Below, piece by piece: positions 1-11,568 of a DNA stretch of 64,000 nucleotides (the stretch's first letter is position 1; each line of letters starts with the position of its first letter). The stretch comes from Protonemura montana (lineage: Eukaryota; Arthropoda; Insecta; Plecoptera; Nemouridae), in assembly GCA_947568835.1 (NCBI GenBank), contig CANOQG010000006.1, positions 434,001 through 498,000 of the forward strand, in the 5' to 3' direction. A program made the position numbers and the translations under genes. The notes below the pieces were generated by a model that saw only the letters and a list, made by a program, of their open reading frames with translations, was not told where the DNA came from and did not search any database.

Positions 1-3000
1 CCATGTCCCATGTCCTGCCCCATGTCCTGCCCCATGTCCTGTCCCATGTCCTGCCTCATCTCCTGCCCCATGTCCTGCCCCATGTCCTGCCCCATGTCCT
101 GCCCCATGTCCTGTCCCATGTCCTGCCCCATGTCATGCCCCATGTCCTGCCCCATGTCCTGCCCCATGTCCCATGTCCTGCCCCATGTCCTGCCCTTTGT
201 CCTGTCACATTTCCTGCCCCATGTCCTGCCCCATGTCCTGCCCCATGTCCTGCCCCATGTCCTGCCCCATGTTCTGCCCCATGTCCTGCCCTATGTCTTG
301 CCCCATGTCCCATGTCCTGCCCCATGTCCTGCCCTATGTCCTGCCCCATGTCCTGCCCCATGTCCTGCCCCATGTCCTGCCCCATGTCCTGCCCTATGTC
401 CTGCCTCATGTCCTGCCCCATGTCCCATGTCCTGCCCCATGTCCAGCCCCTTGTCCTGCTCCATGTCCTGCCCCATGTCCTGCTCCATGTCCCATGTCCT
501 GCCCCATGTCCTGCCCCATGTCCTGTCCCATGTCCTGCCTCATCTCCTGCCCCATGTCCTGCCCCATGTCCTGCCCCATGTCCTGCCCCATGTCCTGTCC
601 CATGTCCTGCCCCATGTCATGCCCCATGTCCTGCCCCATGTCCTGCCCCATGTCCCATGTCCTGCCCCATGTCCTGCCCTTTGTCCTGTCACATTTCCTG
701 CCCCATGTCCTGCCCCATGTCCTGCCCCATGTCCTGCCCCATGTCCTGCCCCATGTTCTGCCCCATGTCCTGCCCTATGTCTTGCCCCATGTCCAGTGTC
801 CTGCCCCATGTCCTGCCCCATGTCCTGCCCCATGTCCTTCCCTATGTCCTGTCCTATGTCCTGCCCCATGTCCTGCCCCATGTCCTGCTCCATGTCCTCC
901 CCCTGTCCTGCCCCATGTCCCATGTCCTGCCCCATGTCCTGCCCCATGTCCTGCCCCATGTCCTGCCCTATGTCCTGTCCCATGTCCTGCCCCATGTCCT
1001 GCCCCATGTCCTACCCCATGTCCTGCCCCATGTCCTGCCCCATGTCCTGCCCCATGTCCTGCCCCATGTCCTGCCCCATGTCCCATGTCCTGCCCCATGT
1101 CCTGCCCCTTGTCCTGTCCCATTTCCTGCCCCATGTCCTACCCCATGTCCTGCCCCATGTCCTGCCCCATGTCCTGCCCCATGTCCTGCCTCATGTCCTG
1201 CCCCATGTCTTGCCCCATGTCCCATGTCCTGCCCCATGTCCTACCCCATGTCCTGCCCTATGTCCTGTCTTATGTCCTGCCCCATGTCCTGCCCCATGTC
1301 CTGCTCCATGTCCTGCCCCATGTCCTGCTCCATGTCCCATGTCCTGCCCCATGTCCTGCCCCATGTCCTGTCCCATGTCCTGCCTCATCTCCTGCCCCAT
1401 GTCCTGCCCCATGTCCTGCCCCATGTCCTGCCCCATGTCCTGTCCCATGTCCTGCCCCATGTCATGCCCCATGTCCTGCCCCATGTCCTGCCCCATGTCC
1501 CATGTCCTGCCCCATGTCCTGCCCTTTGTCCTGTCACATTTCCTGCCCCATGTCCTGCCCCATGTCCTGCCCCATGTCCTGCCCCATGTCCTGCCCCATG
1601 TTCTGCCCCATGTCCTGCCCTATGTCTTGCCCCATGTCCCATGTCCTGCCCCATGTCCTGCCCTATGTCCTGCCCCATGTCCTGCCCCATGTCCTGCCCC
1701 ATGTCCTGCCCCATGTCCTGCCCTATGTCCTGCCCCATGTCCTGCCCCATGTCCCATGTCCTGCCCCATGTCCAGCCCCTTGTCCTGTCCCATTTCCTGC
1801 CCCATGTCCTGCCCCATGTCCTGCCCCATGTCCTGCCCCATGTCCTGCCCCATGTCCTGCCCCATGTCTTGCCCCATGTCCCATGTCCTGCCCCATGTCC
1901 TGCCCCATGTCCTGCCCCATGTCCTGCCCTATGTCCTGTCCCATGTCCTGTCCCATGTCATGTCCCATGTCCTGCCCCATGTCCTGCCCCATGTCCTGCT
2001 CCATGTCCTCCCCCTGTCCTGCCCCATGTCCCATGTCCTGCCCCATGTCCTGCCCCATGTCCTGCCCCATGTCCTGCCCTATGTCCTGTCCCATGTCCTG
2101 CCCCATGTCCTGCCCCATGTCCTACCCCATGTCCTGCCCCATGTCCTGCCCCATGTCCTGCCCCATGTCCTGCCCCATGTCCTGCCCCATGTCCCATGTC
2201 CTGCCCCATGTCCTGCCCCTTGTCCTGTCCCATTTCCTGCCCCATGTCCTACCCCATGTCCTGCCCCATGTCCTGCCCCATGTCCTGCCCCATGTCCTGC
2301 CTCATGTCCTGCCCCATGTCTTGCCCCATGTCCCATGTCCTGCCCCATGTCCTACCCCATGTCCTGCCCTATGTCCTGTCTTATGTCCTGCCCCATGTCC
2401 TGCCCCATGTCCTGCTCCATGTCCTGCCCCATGTCCTGCTCCATGTCCCATGTCCTGCCCCATGTCCTGCCCCATGTCCTGTCCCATGTCCTGCCTCATC
2501 TCCTGCCCCATGTCCTGCCCCATGTCCTGCCCCATGTCCTGCCCCATGTCCTGTCCCATGTCCTGCCCCATGTCATGCCCCATGTCCTGCCCCATGTCCT
2601 GCCCCATGTCCCATGTCCTGCCCCATGTCCTGCCCTTTGTCCTGTCACATTTCCTGCCCCATGTCCTGCCCCATGTCCTGCCCCATGTCCTGCCCCATGT
2701 CCTGCCCCATGTTCTGCCCCATGTCCTGCCCTATGTCTTGCCACATGTCCCATGTCCTGCCCCATGTCCTGCCCTATGTCCTGCCCCATGTCCTGCCCCA
2801 TGTCCTGCCCCATGTCCTGCCCCATGTCCTGCCCTATGTCCTGCCCCATGTCCTGCCCCATGTCCCATGTCCTGCCCCATGTCCAGCCCCTTGTCCTGCT
2901 CCATGTCCTGCCCCATGTCCTGCTCCATGTCCCATGTCCTGCCCCATGTCCTGCCCCATGTCCTGTCCCATGTCCTGCCTCATCTCCTGCCCCATGTCCT

Positions 3001-4415
3001 GCCCCATGTCCTGCCCCATGTCCTGCCCCATGTCCTGTCCCATGTCCTGCCCCATGTCATGCCCCATGTCCTGCCCCATGTCCTGCCCCATGTCCCATGT
3101 CCTGCCCCATGTCCTGCCCTTTGTCCTGTCACATTTCCTGCCCCATGTCCTGCCCCATGTCCTGCCCCATGTCCTGCCCCATGTCCTGCCCCATGTTCTG
3201 CCCCATGTCCTGCCCTATGTCTTGCCCCATGTCCCATGTCCTGCCCCATGTCCTGCCCCATGTCCTGCCCCATGTCCTTCCCTATGTCCTGTCCTATGTC
3301 CTGCCCCATGTCCTGCCCCATGTCCTGCTCCATGTCCTCCCCCTGTCCTGCCCCATGTCCCATGTCCTGCCCCATGTCCTGCCCCATGTCCTGCCCCATG
3401 TCCTGCCCTATGTCCTGTCCCATGTCCTGCCCCATGTCCTGCCCCATGTCCTACCCCATGTCCTGCCCCATGTCCTGCCCCATGTCCTGCCCCATGTCCT
3501 GCCCCATGTCCTGCCCCATGTCCCATGTCCTGCCCCATGTCCTGCCCCTTGTCCTGTCCCATTTCCTGCCCCATGTCCTACCCCATGTCCTGCCCCATGT
3601 CCTGCCCCATGTCCTGCCCCATGTCCTGCCTCATGTCCTGCCCCATGTCTTGCCCCATGTCCCATGTCCTGCCCCATGTCCTACCCCATGTCCTGCCCTA
3701 TGTCCTGTCTTATGTCCTGCCCCATGTCCTGCCCCATGTCCTGCTCCATGTCCTGCCCCATGTCCTGCTCCATGTCCCATGTCCTGCCCCATGTCCTGCC
3801 CCATGTCCTGTCCCATGTCCTGCCTCATCTCCTGCCCCATGTCCTGCCCCATGTCCTGCCCCATGTCCTGCCCCATGTCCTGTCCCATGTCCTGCCCCAT
3901 GTCATGCCCCATGTCCTGCCCCATGTCCTGCCCCATGTCCCATGTCCTGCCCCATGTCCTGCCCTTTGTCCTGTCACATTTCCTGCCCCATGTCCTGCCC
4001 CATGTCCTGCCCCATGTCCTGCCCCATGTCCTGCCCCATGTTCTGCCCCATGTCCTGCCCTATGTCTTGCCCCATGTCCCATGTTCTTCCCCATGTCCTG
4101 CCCTATGTCCTGCCCCATGTCCTGCCCCATGTCCTGCCCCATGTCCTGCCCCATGTCCTGCCCTATGTCCTGCCCCATGTCCTGCCCCATGTCCCATGTC
4201 CTGCCCCATGTCCAGCCCCTTGTCCTGTCCCATTTCCTGCCCCATGTCCTGCCCCATGTCCTGCCCCATGTCCTGCCCCATGTCCTGCCCCATGTCCTGC
4301 CCCATGTCTTGCCCCATGTCCCATGTCCTGCCCCATGTCCTGCCCCATGTCCTGCCCCATGTCCTGCCCTATGTCCTGTCCCATGTCCTGTCCCATGTCA
4401 TGTCCCATGTCCTGC
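1..4415. repeat. HOR subfamily A: 2,440-bp period (484 + 845 + 1,111)
   Basis: A marker GTCACATTTCC occurs with its ACAT at about 207, 691, 1,536, 2,647, 3,131 and 3,976. The spacings are 484, 845, 1,111, 484 and 845, so the true period is 2,440 bases with an internal near-repeat of 1,329 (484 + 845) and 1,111. Other irregular units keep the same register. Nearly two copies are present and the pattern stops near 4,415, where the sequence departs from what the period predicts. Elsewhere in the window the same position reads GTCCCATTTCC, and the ATGTAATG and CATAGCC landmark units found from about 5.5 kb onward are absent here, so this is a separate subfamily. Confidence 0.88.
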
Positions 4416-5512
4416 TCCATGTCCTGCCCCATGTCCTGCCCCATGTCCTGCTCCATGACCTGCCCCATGTCCCATGTCCTGCCCCATGTCCTGCCCCATG
4501 TCCTGCCCCAAGTCCTGCCTCATGTCCTGCCCCATGTCCTGCCCCATGTCCTGCCCCATGTCCTGCCCCATGTCCTGCCCTATGTCCTGCCCCATGTCCT
4601 GCCCCATGTCCTGCCCTATGTCCTGTCCCAAGTCCTGTCCCATGTCCTGCCCCATGTCCTGCCCCATGTCCTTCCCTATGTCCTGTCCCATGTCCTGCCC
4701 CATGTCCTGCCCCATGTCCTGCTCCATGTCCTCCCCCTGTCCTGCCTCATGTCCCATGTCCTGCCCCGTGTCCTGCCCAATGTCCTGCCCCATGTCCTGC
4801 CCTATGTCCTGTCCCATGTCCTGCCCCATGTCCTGCCCCATGTCCTGCCCCATGTCCTGCCCCATGTCTTTCCCCATGTCCCATGTCCTGCCCCATGTCC
4901 TGCCCCATGTCCTGCCCCATGTCCTGCCCCATGTCCTGTCCTATGTCCTGTCCCATGTCCTGTCCCATGTCATGTCCCATGTCCTGCTCCATGTCCTGCC
5001 CCATGTCCTGCCCCATGTCCTGCTCCATGACCTGCCCCATGTCCCATGTCCTGCCCCATGTCCTGCCCCATGTCCTGCCCCAAGTCCTGCCTCATGTCCT
5101 GCCCCATGTCCTGCCCCATGTCCTGCCCCATGTCCTGCCCCATGTCCTGCCCTATGTCCTGCCCCATGTCCTGCCCCATGTCCTGCCCTATGTCCTGTCC
5201 CATGTCCTGTCCCATGTCCTGCCCCATGTCCTGCCCCATGTCCTTCCCTATGTCCTGTCCCATGTCCTGCCCCATGTCCTGCCCCATGTCCTGCTCCATG
5301 TCCTCCCCCTGTCCTGCCTCATGTCCCATGTCCTGCCCCGTGTCCTGCCCAATGTCCTGCCCCATGTCCTGCCCTATGTCCTGTCCCATGTCCTGCCCCA
5401 TGTCCTGCCCCATGTCCTGCCCCATGTCCTGCCCCATGTCTTTCCCCATGTCCCATGTCCTGCCCCATGTCCTGCCCCATGTCCTGCCCCATGTCCTGCC
5501 CCATGTCCTGTC
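4381..5512. repeat. 572-bp tandem doublet
   Basis: About 560 bases starting near 4,381 are repeated 572 bases further on, from about 4,953. Shared rare units include CCATGACC (TGA at 4,456-4,458 and 5,028-5,030), CCCCGTGTCC (CpG at 4,767 and 5,339) and CCCAAGTCC. One visible difference is a second CCCAAGTCC near 4,630 that reads CCCATGTCC in the second copy. The doublet begins where subfamily A ends, so it marks the transition between two HOR families. Confidence 0.85.
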
Positions 5513-8058
5513 CCATGTCCTGCCTCATGTCCTGCCCCATGTCCTGCCCCATAGCCTGGCCTATGTCCTGCCCCATGTCCTGTCCCATGTCCTGCCCCAT
5601 GTCCTGCCCCATGTCCTGCCCCATGTCCTGCCCCATGTCCTGCCCCATGTCCTGTCCCATGTCATGTCCCATGTCCTGCTCCATGTCCTGCCCCATGTCC
5701 TGCCCCATGTCCTGCCCTATGTCCTGCCCCATGTCCTGCCCCATGTCCTGCCCCATGTCCTGCCCCATGTCCTGCCCTATGTCCTGCCCCATGTCCTGCC
5801 CCATGTCTTGCCCCATGTCCCATGTCCTGCCCCATGTCCTGCCCCATGTCCTACCCCATGTCCTGCCCTATGTCCTGTCTTATGTCCTGCCCCATGTCCT
5901 GCTCCATGTCCTGCCCCATGTCCTGCTCCATGTCCCATGTCCTGCCCCATGTCCTGCCCCATGTCCTGTCCCATGTCCTGCCTCATCTCCTGCCCCATGT
6001 CCTGCCCCATGTCCTGCCCCATGTCCTGCCCCATGTCCTGCCCTATGTCCTGCCCCATGTCCTGCCCCATGTCCTGCCCTATGTCCTGTCCTATGTCCTG
6101 CCCCATGTCCTGCCCCATGTCCTGCTCCATGTCCTCCCCCTGTCCTGCCCTATGTCCCATGTCCTGTCCCATGTCCTGCCCCATGTCCTTCCCCATGTCC
6201 TGCCCTATGTCCTGTCCCATGTCCTGCCCCATGTCCTACCCCATGTCCTGCCCTATGTCCTGCCCCATGTCTTGCCCCATGTCCCATGTCCTGCCCCATG
6301 TCCTGCCCCATGTCCTGCCCCATGTCCTGCCCTATGTCCTGCCCCATGTCCTGCCCCATTTTCTGCTCCATGTTCCACCCCATGTCCTGCCCCATGTCCC
6401 ATGTCATGCCCCATGTCCTGCCCCATGTCCTGCCCCATGTCCTGTCCCATGTCCTGCGCCATGTCCTGCCCCATGTCTTACCTCATGTCCCATGTCCTGC
6501 CTCATGTCCTGCCCCATGTCCTGCCCCATATCCTGCCCCATGTCCTGCCCCATGTCCTGCCCCATGTCCTGTCCCATGTCCTGCCCAATGTCCTGCCCCA
6601 TGTCCTGCTCCATGTCCTGCCCCATGTCCTGCCCCATGTCCTGCCCTATGTCCTGCCCCATGTCCTGCCCCATGTCCTGCCCCATGTCCTGCCCTATGTC
6701 CTTCCCCATGTCCTGCCCCATGTCCTGCCCCATGTCCTGTCCCATGTCATGTCCCATGTCCTGCTCCATGTCCTGGCCCATGTCCTGCCCCATGTCCTGC
6801 CCTATGTCCTGCCCCATGTCCTGCCCCATGTCCTGCCCCATGTCCTGCCCCATGTCCTGCCCCATGTCCTGCCCCATGTCCTGCCCCATGTCCCATGTCC
6901 TGCCCCATGTCCTGCCCCTTGTCCTGTCCCATTTCCTGCCCCATGTCCTACCCCATGTCCTGCCCCATGTCCTGCCCCATGTCCTGCCCCATGTCCTGCC
7001 TCATGTCCTGCCCCATGTCTTGCCCCATGTCCCATGTCCTGCCCCATGTCCTGCCCCATGTCCTGCCCCATGTCCTGCCCTATGTCCTGTCTTATGTCCT
7101 GCCCCATGTAATGCCCCATGTCCTGCTCCATGTCCTCCCCCTGTCCTGCCCTATTTCTTATGTCCTGCCCCATGTCCTGCCCCATGTCCTGTCCCATGTC
7201 CTGCCCCATGTTTTGCCCCATGTCCTGTCCAATGTCCTGCCTTATGTCCTGCCCCATTTCCTGCCCCATGTCCTGCCCCATGTCCTGCCCCATGTCCTGC
7301 CCTATGTCCTGCCCCATGTCCTGCCCCATGTCCTGCCCTATGTCCTGTCCCATGTCCTGTCCCATGTCCTGCCCCATGTCCTGCCCCATGTCCTTCCCTA
7401 TGTCCTGTCCCATGTCCTGCCCCATGTCCTGCCCCATGTCCTGCTCCATGTCCTGTCCCATGTCCTGCCTCATGTCCTGCCCCATGTCCTGCCCCATGTC
7501 CTGCCCTATGTCCTGTCCCATGTCCTGCCCCATGTCCTGCCCCATGTCCTGCCCCATGTCCTGCCCCATGTCTTTCCCCATTTCCCATGTCCTGCCTCAT
7601 GTCCTGCCCCATGTCCTGCCCCATAGCCTGGCCAATGTCCTGCCCCATGTCCTGTCCCATGTCCTGCCCCATGTTTTGCCCCATGTCCTGCCCCATGTCC
7701 TGCCCTATGTCCTGTACCATGTCCTGCCCCATGTCCTGCCCCATGTCCTGCCTCATGTCCTACCCTATGTCCTGCCCCATTTCCTGCCCCATGTCCTGCC
7801 CCATGTCCTGGCTTATGTCCTGCCCCATGTCCTGCCCCATGTCCTGCCCCATGTCTTGCCCCATGTCCCATGTCCTGCCCCATGTCCTGCCCCATGTCCT
7901 ACCCCATGTCCTGCCCTATGTCCTGTCTTATGTCCTGCCCCATGTCCTGCCCCATGTCCTGCTCCATGTCCTGCCCCATGTCCTGCTCCATGTCCCATGT
8001 CCTGCCCCATGTCCTGCCCCATGTCCTGTCCCATGTCCTGCCTCATGTCCTGCCCCAT
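4981..8058. repeat. 3,078-bp HOR, copy 1
   Basis: This block and the next are two adjacent copies of a 3,078-base higher-order unit. Landmarks in this copy are CCATGACC at 5,028, the CATAGCC unit at 5,552, ATGTAATG near 7,109 and a second CATAGCC at 7,624; each reappears exactly 3,078 bases downstream. Where I compared the copies I saw very few substitutions (for example near 6,169 against 9,247), which suggests a recent duplication. Confidence 0.88.
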
Positions 8059-11000
8059 GTCCTGCTCCATGTCCTGCCCCATGTCCTGCCCCATGTCCTG
8101 CTCCATGACCTGCCCCATGTCCCATGTCCTGCCCCATGTCCTGCCCCATGTCCTGCCCCAAGTCCTGCCTCATGTCCTGCCCCATGTCCTGCCCCATGTC
8201 CTGCCCCATGTCCTGCCCCATGTCCTGCCCTATGTCCTGCCCCATGTCCTGCCCCATGTCCTGCCCTATGTCCTGTCCCATGTCCTGTCCCATGTCCTGC
8301 CCCATGTCCTGCCCCATGTCCTTCCCTATGTCCTGTCCCATGTCCTGCCCCATGTCCTGCCCCATGTCCTGCTCCATGTCCTCCCCCTGTCCTGCCTCAT
8401 GTCCCATGTCCTGCCCCGTGTCCTGCCCAATGTCCTGCCCCATGTCCTGCCCTATGTCCTGTCCCATGTCCTGCCCCATGTCCTGCCCCATGTCCTGCCC
8501 CATGTCCTGCCCCATGTCTTTCCCCATGTCCCATGTCCTGCCCCATGTCCTGCCCCATGTCCTGCCCCATGTCCTGCCCCATGTCCTGTCCCATGTCCTG
8601 CCTCATGTCCTGCCCCATGTCCTGCCCCATAGCCTGGCCTATGTCCTGCCCCATGTCCTGTCCCATGTCCTGCCCCATGTCCTGCCCCATGTCCTGCCCC
8701 ATGTCCTGCCCCATGTCCTGCCCCATGTCCTGTCCCATGTCATGTCCCATGTCCTGCTCCATGTCCTGCCCCATGTCCTGCCCCATGTCCTGCCCTATGT
8801 CCTGCCCCATGTCCTGCCCCATGTCCTGCCCCATGTCCTGCCCCATGTCCTGCCCTATGTCCTGCCCCATGTCCTGCCCCATGTCTTGCCCCATGTCCCA
8901 TGTCCTGCCCCATGTCCTGCCCCATGTCCTACCCCATGTCCTGCCCTATGTCCTGTCTTATGTCCTGCCCCATGTCCTGCTCCATGTCCTGCCCCATGTC
9001 CTGCTCCATGTCCCATGTCCTGCCCCATGTCCTGCCCCATGTCCTGTCCCATGTCCTGCCTCATCTCCTGCCCCATGTCCTGCCCCATGTCCTGCCCCAT
9101 GTCCTGCCCCATGTCCTGCCCTATGTCCTGCCCCATGTCCTGCCCCATGTCCTGCCCTATGTCCTGTCCTATGTCCTGCCCCATGTCCTGCCCCATGTCC
9201 TGCTCCATGTCCTCCCCCTGTCCTGCCCTATGTCCCATGTCCTGCCCCATGTCCTGCCCCATGTCCTTCCCCATGTCCTGCCCTATGTCCTGTCCCATGT
9301 CCTGCCCCATGTCCTACCCCATGTCCTGCCCTATGTCCTGCCCCATGTCTTGCCCCATGTCCCATGTCCTGCCCCATGTCCTGCCCCATGTCCTGCCCCA
9401 TGTCCTGCCCTATGTCCTGCCCCATGTCCTGCCCCATTTTCTGCTCCATGTTCCACCCCATGTCCTGCCCCATGTCCCATGTCATGCCCCATGTCCTGCC
9501 CCATGTCCTGCCCCATGTCCTGTCCCATGTCCTGCGCCATGTCCTGCCCCATGTCTTACCTCATGTCCCATGTCCTGCCTCATGTCCTGCCCCATGTCCT
9601 GCCCCATATCCTGCCCCATGTCCTGCCCCATGTCCTGCCCCATGTCCTGTCCCATGTCCTGCCCAATGTCCTGCCCCATGTCCTGCTCCATGTCCTGCCC
9701 CATGTCCTGCCCCATGTCCTGCCCTATGTCCTGCCCCATGTCCTGCCCCATGTCCTGCCCCATGTCCTGCCCTATGTCCTTCCCCATGTCCTGCCCCATG
9801 TCCTGCCCCATGTCCTGTCCCATGTCATGTCCCATGTCCTGCTCCATGTCCTGGCCCATGTCCTGCCCCATGTCCTGCCCTATGTCCTGCCCCATGTCCT
9901 GCCCCATGTCCTGCCCCATGTCCTGCCCCATGTCCTGCCCCATGTCCTGCCCCATGTCCTGCCCCATGTCCCATGTCCTGCCCCATGTCCTGCCCCTTGT
10001 CCTGTCCCATTTCCTGCCCCATGTCCTACCCCATGTCCTGCCCCATGTCCTGCCCCATGTCCTGCCCCATGTCCTGCCTCATGTCCTGCCCCATGTCTTG
10101 CCCCATGTCCCATGTCCTGCCCCATGTCCTGCCCCATGTCCTGCCCCATGTCCTGCCCTATGTCCTGTCTTATGTCCTGCCCCATGTAATGCCCCATGTC
10201 CTGCTCCATGTCCTCCCCCTGTCCTGCCCTATTTCTTATGTCCTGCCCCATGTCCTGCCCCATGTCCTGTCCCATGTCCTGCCCCATGTTTTGCCCCATG
10301 TCCTGTCCAATGTCCTGCCTTATGTCCTGCCCCATTTCCTGCCCCATGTCCTGCCCCATGTCCTGCCCCATGTCCTGCCCTATGTCCTGCCCCATGTCCT
10401 GCCCCATGTCCTGCCCTATGTCCTGTCCCATGTCCTGTCCCATGTCCTGCCCCATGTCCTGCCCCATGTCCTTCCCTATGTCCTGTCCCATGTCCTGCCC
10501 CATGTCCTGCCCCATGTCCTGCTCCATGTCCTGTCCCATGTCCTGCCTCATGTCCTGCCCCATGTCCTGCCCCATGTCCTGCCCTATGTCCTGTCCCATG
10601 TCCTGCCCCATGTCCTGCCCCATGTCCTGCCCCATGTCCTGCCCCATGTCTTTCCCCATTTCCCATGTCCTGCCTCATGTCCTGCCCCATGTCCTGCCCC
10701 ATAGCCTGGCCAATGTCCTGCCCCATGTCCTGCCCCATGTCCTGGCTTATGTCCTGCCCCATGTCCTGCCCCATGTCCTGCCCCATGTCTTGCCCCATGT
10801 CCCATGTCCTGCCCCATGTCCTGCCCCATGTCCTACCCCATGTCCTGCCCTATGTCCTGTCTTATGTCCTGCCCCATATCCTGCCCCATGTCCTGCTCCA
10901 TGTCCTGCCCCATGTCCTGCTCCATGTCCCATGTCCTGCCCCATGTCCTGCCCCATGTCCTGTCCCATGTCCTGCCTCATGTCCTGCCCCATGTCCTGCC
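8059..11000. repeat. 3,078-bp HOR, copy 2, lacking 144 bp
   Basis: Second copy of the block starting at 4,981. Landmarks sit at 8,106 (CCATGACC), 8,630 (CATAGCC), 10,187 (ATGTAATG) and 10,702 (CATAGCC). After 10,704 the sequence jumps from the CATAGCC unit to the GGCTTATG unit 144 bases early relative to copy 1, a loss of exactly twelve 12-mers. Similarity to copy 1 continues to about 11,000 and then ends. Confidence 0.86.
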
Positions 11001-11568
11001 CCATGTCCAGCCCCATGTCCTGCCCCATGTCCTGTCCCATGTCCTGCCCCATGTCATGCCCCATGTCCTGCCCCATGTCCTGCCCCATGTCCCATGTCCT
11101 GCCCCATGTCCTGCCCTTTGTCCTGTCCCATTTCCTGCCCCATGTCCTGCCCCATGTCCTGCCCCATGTCCTGCCCCATGTCCTGCCCCATGTTCTGCCC
11201 CATGTCCTGCCCTATGTCTTGCCCCATGTCCCATGTCCTGCCCCATGTCCTGCCCCATGTCCTGCCACATGTCCTTCCCTATGTCCTGTCCTATGTCCTG
11301 CCCCATGTCCTGCCCCATGTCCTGCTCCATGTCCTCCCCCTGTCCTGCCCCATGTCCCATGTCCTGCCCCATGTCCTGCCCCATGTCCTTCCCCATGTCC
11401 TGCCCTATGTCCTGTCCCATGTCCTGCCCCATGTCCTGCCCCATGTCCTGCCCTATGTCCTGCCCCATGTCTTGCCCCATGTCCCATGTCCTGCCCCATG
11501 TCCTGCCCCATGTCCTGCCCCATGTCCTGCCCTATGTCCTGCCCCATGTCCTGCCCCATTTTCTGCTC
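9241..11568. repeat. Block duplicated at +5,079 bp
   Basis: This 2.3-kb stretch matches about 14,320-16,647 at a constant offset of 5,079 bases, through the CATTTTCTGCTCC, ATGTAATG (10,187 / 15,266), CATAGCC (10,702 / 15,781) and GGCTTATG landmarks. It overlaps the second 3,078-base copy and ends abruptly near 11,568, inside a CATTTTCTGCTCC unit, where a different block begins. Confidence 0.83.
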
